A stretch of DNA of 64,000 nt from Rossellomorea sp. AcN35-11 (GTDB lineage Bacteria > Bacillota > Bacilli > Bacillales > Bacillaceae_B). The DNA lies in the NCBI GenBank assembly GCA_030388825.1, contig CP128835.1, positions 310,001 to 374,000 of the forward strand, read 5' to 3'. Below the pieces are notes generated by a model that was given only the letters and a program-made list of their open reading frames with translations, had not been told where the DNA came from and did not search any database. The position numbers were made by a program, and so were the translations under genes. Each line of letters starts with the position of its first letter. The stretch's first letter is position 1. This document shows positions 1-8,139 of this stretch, piece after piece.

Positions 1-239
1 GTACAGCTGATCTCATGGTGGAGCTTGCCTCTACACAACAAGGGTTTCTGGGGGTTGAAAGCTCAAGAGATCAACACGGCTTCGGCATAACGGTTTCCTA
101 TTGGGATTCCCTTGATTCCATCAAACAGTGGAAAGAACATGTGACTCATCGAGAAGTTCAGGAAAAAGGAAAACAAGATTGGTACTCTTCCTACATCACT
201 CGAATCTGCAAAGTCGAGCGTGATTACTACTCAGTGTGA
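1..239 (+). CDS. Antibiotic biosynthesis monooxygenase-like protein, C-terminal part
   Basis: The reading frame is open to the left edge, so the gene begins outside the window and the ATG at 15 is probably internal. The visible 78 residues resemble the C-terminal part of the small ABM/YqjZ-like ferredoxin-fold family (about 95-110 aa in full): a GFLGVES strand, then FGITVSYWDSLDSIKQWKEH, then a WYSSY segment and an ICKVERDY ending. Members are small dimeric oxygenases or stress proteins of mostly unknown substrate. The function is a family-level assignment only. Confidence 0.75.
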   Translation, partial: TADLMVELASTQQGFLGVESSRDQHGFGITVSYWDSLDSIKQWKEHVTHREVQEKGKQDWYSSYITRICKVERDYYSV

Positions 240-273
240 CAGAAGGATGCTCATACTTTTTGTAACCCCATAA

Positions 274-316
274 AAAAAGGACCCCTCCCAAAGACTTTGA
301 ACAAGCCTGGGGAGAA
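274..316 (-). terminator. Possible rho-independent terminator of the 341-1970 unit
   Basis: Read on the minus strand, an imperfect hairpin (CTCCCC against GGGAGGGG) is followed by GTCC and seven Ts just downstream of the stop at 341. The stem is imperfect, so support is moderate. Confidence 0.45.
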
Positions 317-340
317 ATCCATTTTTCCAGCGTGAAACCT

Positions 341-820
341 TCACGCCCCTATTCTTTCACGTACAACTTCCTGTTCTCCGTCCGTCGTCCGCTTCTCAAG
401 CTTATACACCAACACCCCGCCGATCAACAAGGCGATTCCAAGGAGCTTCTCCCAGGACAGGGCAGACGGTTCAAAGCCGAACCAGCCCCCTGTGTTGACG
501 ACGAGGGCAATCGTGATTTGGGAAATCAGGGCGATGGAGATGGCATACGCCGGACCGATCAACGTGACCCCCCTCATGAGGAAGAACACAATGCCGACTC
601 CGAAGACGCCGCTGAACAGAAAGACCGGGTTGACGCCGCTGAAGTCAAAGAGACTCTTGTCTTCCATCGTATAAAAGACCGGCAGTGAGCAGACGAGGCC
701 AAGACCTAGGACGAGGCTTGTCGTGGCCCAGGGGCCCGTTTTTTCACTGACACGTGCATTGAAAACATTTTGTAGACTGATTAAAATTCCTGCCATGATG
801 GCTAATCCGATTCCGATCAT
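341..820 (-). CDS. DMT-superfamily YdcZ (DUF606) membrane transporter
   Basis: A 159-residue protein of about five hydrophobic segments belonging to the small YdcZ/DUF606 branch of the drug/metabolite transporter superfamily. The N-terminus (MIGIGLAIMAGILISLQNVF, followed by NARVS) and the GGWFGFEP motif near residue 112 are family hallmarks, and the gene at 1545-1970 has the same two signatures. Such proteins probably work as pairs or dimers. It is the last gene of a three-gene unit with a Crp/Fnr regulator in the middle. The substrate is unknown. Confidence 0.85.
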   Translation of the reverse strand: MIGIGLAIMAGILISLQNVFNARVSEKTGPWATTSLVLGLGLVCSLPVFYTMEDKSLFDFSGVNPVFLFSGVFGVGIVFFLMRGVTLIGPAYAISIALISQITIALVVNTGGWFGFEPSALSWEKLLGIALLIGGVLVYKLEKRTTDGEQEVVRERIGA

Positions 821-832
821 ACGGGACCCTCC

Positions 833-1528
833 TTATTCATAGATGTTTCCTTTTGCAAGGACGCTGAGCTTTTCAAGATCCTTGATGGTGATGGAGCCGT
901 TGACCCGTTCGATGAGTCCGTCCGTCACCATTTTCTTCAGAACCCGGTTCAGGTGACGGTAGCTGGTGCCGATCCATTCAGCCAGCTCCATGAGGTTTGA
1001 GGTGTGCATCTCCTGATGGAACATGGTTCCCTCACCCGCTTCTGAAATGGACAAGAGATAGCTTGCCAGGCGGACCTCGACGGGATAGAGCATATGCATG
1101 CTCGTGATATGTGATTCCGTGTAAAATTTATGGGCTACCGTATCAAATAGAAAGCGCATGATGGGGGGATGCTCTTGTTCAAGTCTTGCCAGGTCAGTGA
1201 ACGCCACTGACAGGAACACCCCGTCCGTCACGGCTTCCACTGAATTGAGGACGGCCGTGCCTTTTGAATATTCCACATCCCCGATGAGGGCAGGGGGACG
1301 CTTGAACCGGTTGATCAACAGCTTCCCTTCAGGGGTGTGGGTGAAGATCTTGATTTTCCCTTCTGTAAGGAAGTACAGGTCGTCGAGTTCTTCTCCAGTT
1401 GAGAAGAGGACATCTCCTTTTTCAAAGGAATAGACCTTGAGATGCTTTCTGAACCCTTCGGGAAATAAGGAACCCAGTTCGAATTCTTCTATATATGGAT
1501 GGGGATCGACCCCTTGTATTTCTTTCAT
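833..1528 (-). CDS. Crp/Fnr-family transcriptional regulator
   Basis: A 231-residue regulator with an N-terminal cyclic-nucleotide-binding-like beta roll (KVYSFEKGDVLFSTGEELDD to about residue 120) and a C-terminal winged helix (MELAEWIGTSYRHLNRVLKK). The start at 1528 is chosen because AAGGAG lies seven bases before that ATG. The frame is open further upstream to an ATG at 1570, but that start would overlap the upstream gene and lacks a ribosome site. It resembles the YeiL-like branch, with no Fe-S cysteine cluster. Lying between two paired transporter genes, it probably controls them and itself through the palindrome at 2024-2037. The ligand is unknown. Confidence 0.85.
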   Translation of the reverse strand: MKEIQGVDPHPYIEEFELGSLFPEGFRKHLKVYSFEKGDVLFSTGEELDDLYFLTEGKIKIFTHTPEGKLLINRFKRPPALIGDVEYSKGTAVLNSVEAVTDGVFLSVAFTDLARLEQEHPPIMRFLFDTVAHKFYTESHITSMHMLYPVEVRLASYLLSISEAGEGTMFHQEMHTSNLMELAEWIGTSYRHLNRVLKKMVTDGLIERVNGSITIKDLEKLSVLAKGNIYE

Positions 1529-1544
1529 TGCATGGCTCCTTTTT

Positions 1545-1970
1545 CTACAATTGGAACAGGATGACCCCAATCAGCATCATGGAGAGGCCGACACCCTGAC
1601 GCAGCGTCACCGGGATCTTCTCCTCTCCGAACCAGCCGCGTGATTCAATGAGGAAAGCCGTCCCGATCTGGGCAACCAGCAGGATCGCAATCGCTGCTGC
1701 CGGGCCGATCATATGGATCGCTGTCAGTTCCGAGAATACCACAATCACGCCGAATGTGCCCCCGATCAGATACAGTCCCGGCACCTGCCTGAAGCTTTTT
1801 CCTTTTCCATCTCTTACTTTCATATAAATCGCCATGGCGATCACAAAGGCCACCAGGTGGACCATGGAAGTCGTATGCCACCCGCCGATGGCGTCACTCA
1901 TCCTTGCATTGAAGATTCCCTGCATGGTGATGGAGAGCCCTCCGAGTAAAGCAAAAATAGCACCTTTCAT
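1545..1970 (-). CDS. DMT-superfamily YdcZ (DUF606) membrane transporter
   Basis: A 141-residue membrane protein homologous to the one at 341-820 (shared NARM/NARV motif near residue 21 and RGWFGEE/GGWFGFE motif). It is the first gene of the unit and its stop is 16 bases before the regulator start, so the three genes are probably co-transcribed. Transporter, Crp regulator, transporter suggests a heteromeric or dual-topology exporter under local control. Start ATG at 1970 follows AGGAGGATGAACG. Confidence 0.85.
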   Translation of the reverse strand: MKGAIFALLGGLSITMQGIFNARMSDAIGGWHTTSMVHLVAFVIAMAIYMKVRDGKGKSFRQVPGLYLIGGTFGVIVVFSELTAIHMIGPAAAIAILLVAQIGTAFLIESRGWFGEEKIPVTLRQGVGLSMMLIGVILFQL

Positions 1971-2023
1971 CGTTCATCCTCCTATTCTTTGTTCTATTAA
2001 ATAGGAAGATCGATTTTTGTGAA

Positions 2024-2037
2024 AGGACATATGTCCT
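2024..2037. promoter_or_regulatory. Perfect palindrome, likely operator of the Crp/Fnr regulator
   Basis: AGGACATATGTCCT is a 14-bp perfect palindrome centred about 60 bases upstream of the first gene of the transporter-regulator unit, with an AT-rich TATTTAAT between it and the ribosome site. Position and symmetry fit a dimeric regulator. The link to the 833-1528 protein is inference. Confidence 0.5.
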
Positions 2038-2072
2038 AAGGATACCCAAATGTGTGAGATGGTACTCAAAAA

Positions 2073-2112
2073 GGACAGGCAGAGGGGATCTCATCATCCA
2101 CTCTGCCTGTCC
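2073..2112 (-). terminator. Strong rho-independent terminator (minus strand)
   Basis: GGACAGGCAGAG and its exact reverse complement CTCTGCCTGTCC are separated by 16 bases, and on the minus strand the stem is followed by TTTTTGAG. It must end a minus-strand transcript arriving from the right, where only a tiny open frame (2175-2261) is visible. Confidence 0.75.
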
Positions 2113-2174
2113 TGGTGAAGTCTTTCTCTAGAGCTCTTATTTCAAAGATTGTTGCTTAGCCCTGCAAGGCTCTG

Positions 2175-2261
2175 TCAATCAGTGTGCGGGATGATGAGGA
2201 GAAATTCTTCGCTTGCCGAAAAGGTCTCGGCACACCCATACTTCTCCAGGAGACTACTCAG
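2175..2261 (-). other. Possible tiny ORF or gene remnant
   Basis: A 28-codon frame (from CTG at 2261; stop TGA) preceded by GAGGAGGGG and followed about 60 bases later by a strong terminator. Its product would read SSLLEKYGCAETFSASEEF and end IIPHTD. The frame is closed by a stop just upstream and there is no ATG, so it may be the C-terminal remnant of a decayed gene. I recognise no family. Confidence 0.25.
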
Positions 2262-2410
2262 TTTCCCCTCCTCTTTCAGAGTTTATAGTGACAGTCCTCA
2301 AAGTTTCAATGCACAAAACTAAAAGGGATATTCTTCTTTACAGAACAGCAATCCCTATTCACCTGCTATGAGGTTGATCATTCATTTCTATTAAGAATAC
2401 ATACTGAGAA

Positions 2411-2504
2411 AGTTGATTGGAGCGGAAGGATGCTCGACTCCTGCGGGAGTTGCTGGACAGGTGAGACCCGCGGAAAGCGAGCATCCTGCAGTGGAAATCA
2501 ACTT
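2411..2504 (+). repeat. Intergenic repeat family A, copy 1
   Basis: Begins GTTGATTGGAGCGGAAGG and ends GTGGAAATCAACTTC, giving terminal inverted repeats, with an internal GCTCGACTCCTGCGGGAG and a matching GCGAGCATCC. Similar elements lie at 25528-25661 and, inverted and shortened, at 35764-35820. It has no coding capacity. The family is a MITE-like or REP-like element widespread in Bacillus intergenic DNA. Confidence 0.8.
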
Positions 2505-2540
2505 CTACTCTCTTCTCTATAGTAAGAATGTGTACAAAAA

Positions 2541-4163
2541 CTATAAAGATTTCTGTACCAAATGATCCTTCAATTGCTCACGTAGCGCACGCTTCAGAAA
2601 TTTCCCGACGGATGTTTTCGGTATTTCGTCCATAAAGACGATATCATCAGGAAGCCACCACTTAGCAAATTGCGGTGCAATGAAGTCAATCAATTCTTGT
2701 TTACCGACTGTATCTTTGTACGGTTCCTTCAGCACTACACAGGCGACGGGACGCTCCTGCCACTCTTCGTGGGGAACGGCAACGATGCTCGCTTCGAAGA
2801 CGGCTTCGTGGGCCATCAATGCGTTCTCAAGGTCAACAGACGAGATCCATTCCCCGCCGCTTTTGATCAGGTCCTTGGTCCGGTCAACCAGTTTAATGAT
2901 CCCTTCCTCATCCACTGTGGCAACGTCCCCTGTATAGAGCCAGCCATCCCTGAAGGCCTCAACGGAACGTTCATCCTTGTAATATTCATCTGCGATCCAC
3001 GGTCCACGGAGGATGATCTCCCCCATTTCCTCGCCGTTCCACTCGACCTCCCCGTCCACTCCCATTACTTTCATTTCAAGTCCCGGTACGATGAGCCCCT
3101 GCTTGGAACGGATATCGAGGATTTCCTCCTCATCAAGGCCGGTCTGGTAACTCTTCAGTCGTGACACAGACGCAAGCGGAGTCGTTTCCGTCATGCCGTA
3201 TGCGTGGAGAAATGGGATGTTGTATTTCGTTTCGAACGTTTTGATCATTCCCCTCGGTGCGGCTGATCCCCCGCAAATGATGGACCTTAGGGAGGAAGTG
3301 GCGTAGCTCCCGCTTTCCAGTTCATTCAGGAGCCCGAGCCAAATCGTCGGTACACCGGCAGTAAGGGTGACGTGTTCCTCTTCAATCAGTTCAGCAAGTA
3401 GCTTCGGGGTAAAGGACGGACCCGGCAATACTTGAGTGGAGCCGAACCAGGTGGCGGCAAACGGCATTCCCCAGGCATTGGCATGGAACATGGGCACAAC
3501 CGGCATCACCACATCTCTTTCGGACAGGGCGACCGTATCCGCCAAGCCAAAGGCAAAGCTGTGAAGGACAATGCCTCTATGGGAGTAGACCACTCCCTTT
3601 GGTTTACCTGTCGTCGCAGATGTATAGCACATTCCCGCCGGTTCATTTTCATCGAGATCCTTCACGAATTCGAAGTCGGGATCGGCTTCTTCCAGGAGTT
3701 CTTCATAGGAGTAGACGGGTTCGAGGGTCGTTTCCGGAAGTTCCTCCTTGTCGGTCATGATGATATACCCTTCCACGGTTTCCAATTGGTCTTTGCACTT
3801 TTCAATGATGGGCAGTAAATCTTCATCGACGAGTAACACCTTGTCTTCAGCGTGATTGACAATGTACGAGATATGTTCAGAAGCCAGGCGGATATTGATG
3901 GTATGGAGGACGGCCCCCATTCCCGGTGCGGCAAAATAGACCTCCAGGTGCCGGTGGTGATTCCAGGCAAATGTCCCGACCCTGTCACCTTTTCCTACCC
4001 CCAGTTTCTCCAGGGCACCCGCGAGTCTCCTCGTACGTTCTCCGATTTCTTTATACGTCAGCCGATGGATTCCTGATAGCGTCCTTGAAACAATCTGCTT
4101 TTTCGGAAAATACATTTCAGCTCTTTCCAGCAATGAGCCTACTGTCATTGGAACATTCATCAT
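2541..4163 (-). CDS. Acyl-CoA ligase (AMP-binding, fatty-acid type)
   Basis: A 540-residue adenylate-forming enzyme that activates a carboxylic acid to its CoA thioester. The P-loop reads YTSATTGKPKGV, with Ala in place of the more usual Gly. Also present are YGMTETT, the DGWLYTGD core motif, and a C-terminal PKTSVGKFLKR carrying the adenylation Lys. The start at 4163 follows GGAAGGGG. It is the last gene of the sigma-54 operon beginning at 10842, and one of three different ligases in it. This one is closest in motif style to medium/long-chain fatty-acyl ligases. Chain-length specificity cannot be read from the sequence. Confidence 0.9.
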   Translation of the reverse strand: MMNVPMTVGSLLERAEMYFPKKQIVSRTLSGIHRLTYKEIGERTRRLAGALEKLGVGKGDRVGTFAWNHHRHLEVYFAAPGMGAVLHTINIRLASEHISYIVNHAEDKVLLVDEDLLPIIEKCKDQLETVEGYIIMTDKEELPETTLEPVYSYEELLEEADPDFEFVKDLDENEPAGMCYTSATTGKPKGVVYSHRGIVLHSFAFGLADTVALSERDVVMPVVPMFHANAWGMPFAATWFGSTQVLPGPSFTPKLLAELIEEEHVTLTAGVPTIWLGLLNELESGSYATSSLRSIICGGSAAPRGMIKTFETKYNIPFLHAYGMTETTPLASVSRLKSYQTGLDEEEILDIRSKQGLIVPGLEMKVMGVDGEVEWNGEEMGEIILRGPWIADEYYKDERSVEAFRDGWLYTGDVATVDEEGIIKLVDRTKDLIKSGGEWISSVDLENALMAHEAVFEASIVAVPHEEWQERPVACVVLKEPYKDTVGKQELIDFIAPQFAKWWLPDDIVFMDEIPKTSVGKFLKRALREQLKDHLVQKSL

Positions 4164-4194
4164 ACCGCTTTTTCCCCTTCCGTTTACGTATTCG

Positions 4195-5310
4195 TTATTC
4201 AATAACGCCTTTTTCCTTCCACTTCTGCAACTCCTCATCCGTCACGCCCAGAAAGTCCCGCAGGATCTCATCGGTCTGCTCCCCTTTTACCGGCGGGGAT
4301 GTGACAGCCTTTTTTTCTAAGTCACTGTGGATGTTCACCTGCCCGGTGTCTGAAAACATGTCCTTTTCCTGAAAAACAGGATAGTCCGCCAGTTGTTCCG
4401 TTTCAAGGACAGGCGTGAGACAGCAGTCCACTTCCTGTCCGAATGCAGACCACTCGGATTGTGACTTGCTTTTAAACACATCCACCAGTTCCGTGTAAAC
4501 CGCGTTTTCCGGTTCCGGTTTCGTATAGTGAGACGCGAGCCACTCCCTCCTTCCAAGAGCGTGGCAGAAGTTCCGCCAAAATTTAGGCTCAAGGGCGGCA
4601 AGGCTGACATATCGGTTATCCTTCGTTTCATACAGTCCATAGGAAATCACAGTATCATGCAAGATGTGAACCCCGTTCCGATAACCGGTTTCCTTCTGGA
4701 TCAGGGCATGATTGAGCATCATGGAAGCCATGCTGTCGGCAATGGAAATGCAGTGGTAGCTTCCTTCCCCTGACATTCCCCGGGCGACAAGTCCAGCCAG
4801 CACCCGTTCACTTGCCGCCATACCGCCGACATAATCAGCAAAGGTCTGACTGGGATGAACCGGCTTCCCTTCCCTGTCCTTAAGCTGGGCAAGGGCCCCG
4901 CTTATGCTCATATAATTCAGATCATGACTGCCGAGCCCGGCCATCTTCCCCTTGTTTCCATACCCTGTAATGGAACAATAGATGATGGAAGGGTTGATCC
5001 CTTTTACAGTCTCATACCCGAGGCCGAGCTTTTCCATGACTCCAGGCCGGAAGCTTTCCATGACAGCATCCGCCTTTTCAAGCAAGCCCAGGGCAATCCT
5101 TCTCCCCTCTTCCTGCTTCAGATTCAGGGAGATGCTTTTTTTGCCGGGGTTATGAGCTTTAAAAACAAGTCCCTTCTCATTATGTCTCGCAGGGTCCCCT
5201 TCGGGAGGTTCGATCTTGATGACCTCCGCTCCCAGTTCAGCCAGTCGCAAGGTGGCAAAAGGACCGGGTATATAATGGGTGAAATCGATTAGTTTAATCC
5301 CCTTCAACAT
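4195..5310 (-). CDS. Alpha-methylacyl-CoA racemase / family III CoA-transferase
   Basis: A 371-residue CaiB/BaiF-family protein. With the start at 5310 (MLKGIKLIDF) the fold-typical ADLGAEVIKIE-like segment is at residues 24-34. GSHD places His at 129 and TFADYVGG places Asp at 159. This 30-residue His/Asp spacing matches the catalytic pair described for bacterial alpha-methylacyl-CoA racemases (His126/Asp156), so racemase is favoured over CoA transferase. A racemase would epimerise (2R)-methylacyl-CoA so that the S-specific dehydrogenase next door can act. The longer upstream extension to 5529 overlaps the neighbouring ligase and is rejected. Confidence 0.8.
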   Translation of the reverse strand: MLKGIKLIDFTHYIPGPFATLRLAELGAEVIKIEPPEGDPARHNEKGLVFKAHNPGKKSISLNLKQEEGRRIALGLLEKADAVMESFRPGVMEKLGLGYETVKGINPSIIYCSITGYGNKGKMAGLGSHDLNYMSISGALAQLKDREGKPVHPSQTFADYVGGMAASERVLAGLVARGMSGEGSYHCISIADSMASMMLNHALIQKETGYRNGVHILHDTVISYGLYETKDNRYVSLAALEPKFWRNFCHALGRREWLASHYTKPEPENAVYTELVDVFKSKSQSEWSAFGQEVDCCLTPVLETEQLADYPVFQEKDMFSDTGQVNIHSDLEKKAVTSPPVKGEQTDEILRDFLGVTDEELQKWKEKGVIE

Positions 5311-5329
5311 GGTGAGCGCCTCGTCCTCC

Positions 5330-6901
5330 TTATGTGGTGCGTCCGTTGGCCAATACATCCTCCATTTGCTTACGGAGCATGAATTTTTGAATTTTCCCGC
5401 TGGCATTCCGCGGCAGTTCTGCAACGAATACATACTTCCTCGGTCGTTTATAATTGGCCAGGCTGTCGCTTCCTTTGCACCATTGATCAAGCTCTTCACT
5501 TGTAACATCAGGATCTTTCTTGACCACAAAGGCGGTCACACTTTCTCCCCAGCGATCATCCGGCTGCCCTATTATCGCGACGTCCAGGACTCCCTTATGG
5601 GAATGAAGCACATCCTCCACCTCCCGTGGGTAAATATTTTCCCCGCCGCTGATGATCATATCGTCCACCCTGTCCTTGACCCAGAGATAGCCGTCTTCAT
5701 CCAGGTAGCCAATATCCCCGGAATGATACCAGCCTTTATACATGGCTTTCTCCGATGCCTCGTCCCGGTTAAAATAACCGGACATCATGCACGGGCCCTG
5801 TACAATGATTTCCCCGCTTTCGCCAGGGGGAAGGATCTCATCGGGATCAGACGGTCCATCTTCATTCGGTCTGACAATCCGGATGTCATGATTCAGGCAT
5901 GCCTTCCCGGCTGCGCCGGCCTTTGAAAGCTGGTCTTCTTCAGAGAGAAAGGTGATGGCCGGTCCCATTTCCGTCATACCATATGCCTGAACGAGTGATA
6001 TTCCAAGCTGTTCATGACAGGCATGAACAAGAGAGGGCGCCATTGGGGCTGCACCGTATAGTCCTCGTTTTAAGCTTTTGATATCGTAATCGGCAAGATT
6101 CTCCTGCAGCACCATATTCCACATCGTCGGCGCAGCAAAGAACGTAGTTATTTTCTCAGAATCAATCAGTCCCAGGACGTTCTTCGGTGCAAACTGATGA
6201 AGGATGACATTCTTCCCGCCACTATGCACCCTTGGAAGAAAGGCACAATGAAGCTCCGCACAGTGGAACATGGGGGCGGTCACAAGCCCGACGTCACTGG
6301 CGCTTAGTTTCGTCGCCCCAATGGTGATCAGACTTTGCTCCACCATACTCCGATGCCTGTGCATGACTCCCTTTGGCCGTCCCGTCGTCCCGCTTGTGTA
6401 CATGATGGCGTATGGATCATTCTCATGGACATCCGCCACAACCGGATCCGGTTCCGCCCCTTTCACTTTTTCATGATAGCTCGCTGCATAGGAAGGGGGT
6501 TCCTCGTCAATGAACCAGAAGGCCGTGTAAGGAAATCGTTTCTCAATCGAAGCGATGACAGGCTCCACCGCCTTCTCAAACAGGACGACCTTAGGGGCAG
6601 CATCCTCCAGGATGAACGCCACCTCTTCCCCCATCAACCGGAAGTTAATCGGATTAAACACCGCTCCGATTTTGGCACAGGCGAAAAAGGCCGATCCCAA
6701 TTCCTCTGTATTAAACATCAGCGTCGATACCCGGTCGCCCTTTTTCACCCCCTCCTTCATCAGGGCATGGGCAAGGCGGTTCACCTCATCATTCCATTCA
6801 CTGTAAGTAAAGCGGACCTGTTTCCGTACATCATAGAGGGCTTCCTTATTCGGAAATTTCTTTACGGTCAGGTCAAATATGCGGCCGATCGTTGTACTCA
6901 T
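5330..6901 (-). CDS. Acyl-CoA ligase (AMP-binding)
   Basis: A 523-residue ligase with YTSGTTGRPKGVMHRH as P-loop, YGMTEMGP, GWYHSGDIGYLDEDGY, and PRNASGKIQK with the catalytic Lys near the C-terminus. Two ATGs lie at 6907 and 6901. AGGAGGA abuts the first and is seven bases from the second, so 6901 is preferred. It lies 19 bases upstream of the racemase-like gene, so the two are probably translated from one message. It belongs to the same operon as two other ligases, which suggests a mixed or branched substrate range. Confidence 0.9.
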   Translation of the reverse strand: MSTTIGRIFDLTVKKFPNKEALYDVRKQVRFTYSEWNDEVNRLAHALMKEGVKKGDRVSTLMFNTEELGSAFFACAKIGAVFNPINFRLMGEEVAFILEDAAPKVVLFEKAVEPVIASIEKRFPYTAFWFIDEEPPSYAASYHEKVKGAEPDPVVADVHENDPYAIMYTSGTTGRPKGVMHRHRSMVEQSLITIGATKLSASDVGLVTAPMFHCAELHCAFLPRVHSGGKNVILHQFAPKNVLGLIDSEKITTFFAAPTMWNMVLQENLADYDIKSLKRGLYGAAPMAPSLVHACHEQLGISLVQAYGMTEMGPAITFLSEEDQLSKAGAAGKACLNHDIRIVRPNEDGPSDPDEILPPGESGEIIVQGPCMMSGYFNRDEASEKAMYKGWYHSGDIGYLDEDGYLWVKDRVDDMIISGGENIYPREVEDVLHSHKGVLDVAIIGQPDDRWGESVTAFVVKKDPDVTSEELDQWCKGSDSLANYKRPRKYVFVAELPRNASGKIQKFMLRKQMEDVLANGRTT

Positions 6902-6948
6902 TTCCATTCCTCCTATTCGTCTGTCCTCTTCTTTCGGTTGAAACCGCG

Positions 6949-8103
6949 CTACCCGAGACGCTCAATGATGGTCGCATTCGCCATCCCATGACCCTCGCAC
7001 ATGGTCTGCAGTCCATAGCGGCCTCCGGACCTTTCCAGCTCATGCATCATGGTGATCATGAGACGTGCTCCACTCGCTCCGAGGGGATGTCCAAGGGCAA
7101 TCGCTCCGCCATTCGGATTGACCTTCGCAGGATCTGCTCCTGTTTCCTTGAGCCATGCCAGAGGAACCGGGGCAAATGCCTCGTTGACCTCGAATACATC
7201 GATCTCCTCAAGGGATAATCCCGCTTTTTTCAGGACTTTCTCTGTTGCCGGAATCGGTCCGGTCAGCATCAGGGTAGGATCGGAACCAACCACCACTCTC
7301 GTATGTACCTTGAAGCGTGGTTTCAGGCCGAGTTCTTCTGCCTTTTCACGGCTCATCAAGAGAACCGCCGCAGCCCCGTCACTGATCTGGCTCGAGTTTC
7401 CGGCATGGATGACACCGTCTTCTTTGAAGACCGTTTTCAACTCCGAAAGGGTTTCTGGTGTCGTGCCTTCCCTTGGACCCGAGTCCTCGGTCACGACGGC
7501 TGTTTCCCCGTTTTCCATCGTCACCTCAAGGGGCATGATTTCGTTTGTAAAATAGCCTTCCGCCTGTGCTTTCAAGGCGCGTCGGTGACTTTCCGAAGAG
7601 AATTCATCGAGCTCCGCGCGGGTCAATCCATATTCTTCAGCGATTCTTTCCGCCGATAACCCCTGATGAATGATCTCATAGCGGTCTTTCAGCTTCGGAC
7701 TGAACGGTTCGGCACTTCCATAGTTCGATCCCATGGGCACCCTGGACATACTCTCCACGCCTCCTGCGATCACAATGTCCATGTCGCCGGCCAAAATGGC
7801 CTGTGCCGCGAAATGGACGGCCTGCTGGCTCGAGCCGCACTGACGATCGATGGTCGTGCCCGGCACCTGAATGGGAAACCCAGCAATCAGGGCTGCCACC
7901 CTGGCAATATCACCAGCCTGCTCGCCGGCCTGTGTGACGCACCCGAGAATGACATCCTCCACCAGCTCAGCCCCGATTCCTGACCGCTTCATAAGCTCCT
8001 GCAACACCTGAGCAGCCAGATCGTCCGGACGGATATCCTTTAGTGCTCCCTTCCTTCTTCCAACAGGTGTTCTTACACCTTCTACAATGACTACTTCCCG
8101 CAT
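6949..8103 (-). CDS. Acetyl-CoA C-acyltransferase (thiolase)
   Basis: A 384-residue biosynthetic/degradative thiolase that cleaves 3-ketoacyl-CoA with CoA. The nucleophilic Cys is at 89 (DRQCGSSQQA), the catalytic His at 339 (GGAIALGHPLGASG) and the second Cys at 369 (TMCEGHGMANA, where most relatives have CEGGG). Length is normal for the family. It sits between the acyl-CoA dehydrogenase and a ligase. With the dehydrogenase and the HSD10-like SDR it gives three of the four beta-oxidation steps; no enoyl-CoA hydratase is present. Confidence 0.93.
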   Translation of the reverse strand: MREVVIVEGVRTPVGRRKGALKDIRPDDLAAQVLQELMKRSGIGAELVEDVILGCVTQAGEQAGDIARVAALIAGFPIQVPGTTIDRQCGSSQQAVHFAAQAILAGDMDIVIAGGVESMSRVPMGSNYGSAEPFSPKLKDRYEIIHQGLSAERIAEEYGLTRAELDEFSSESHRRALKAQAEGYFTNEIMPLEVTMENGETAVVTEDSGPREGTTPETLSELKTVFKEDGVIHAGNSSQISDGAAAVLLMSREKAEELGLKPRFKVHTRVVVGSDPTLMLTGPIPATEKVLKKAGLSLEEIDVFEVNEAFAPVPLAWLKETGADPAKVNPNGGAIALGHPLGASGARLMITMMHELERSGGRYGLQTMCEGHGMANATIIERLG

Positions 8104-8139
8104 CTTCCATCTCTCCTTTTACTCTCTCTAACTGGCAGT

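Noticed and set aside
332-688. Plus-strand frame opposite the YdcZ-type gene
   Set aside because: It is a shadow of the minus-strand gene, with highly charged low-quality composition.
2411-2504. Repeat family A as a transposase-bearing insertion sequence
   Set aside because: All copies are under 140 bp with no coding capacity.
5311-5529. N-terminal extension of the racemase-like gene to 5529
   Set aside because: It overlaps the end of the upstream ligase and its sequence has no family match; the start at 5310 gives the normal family N-terminus.
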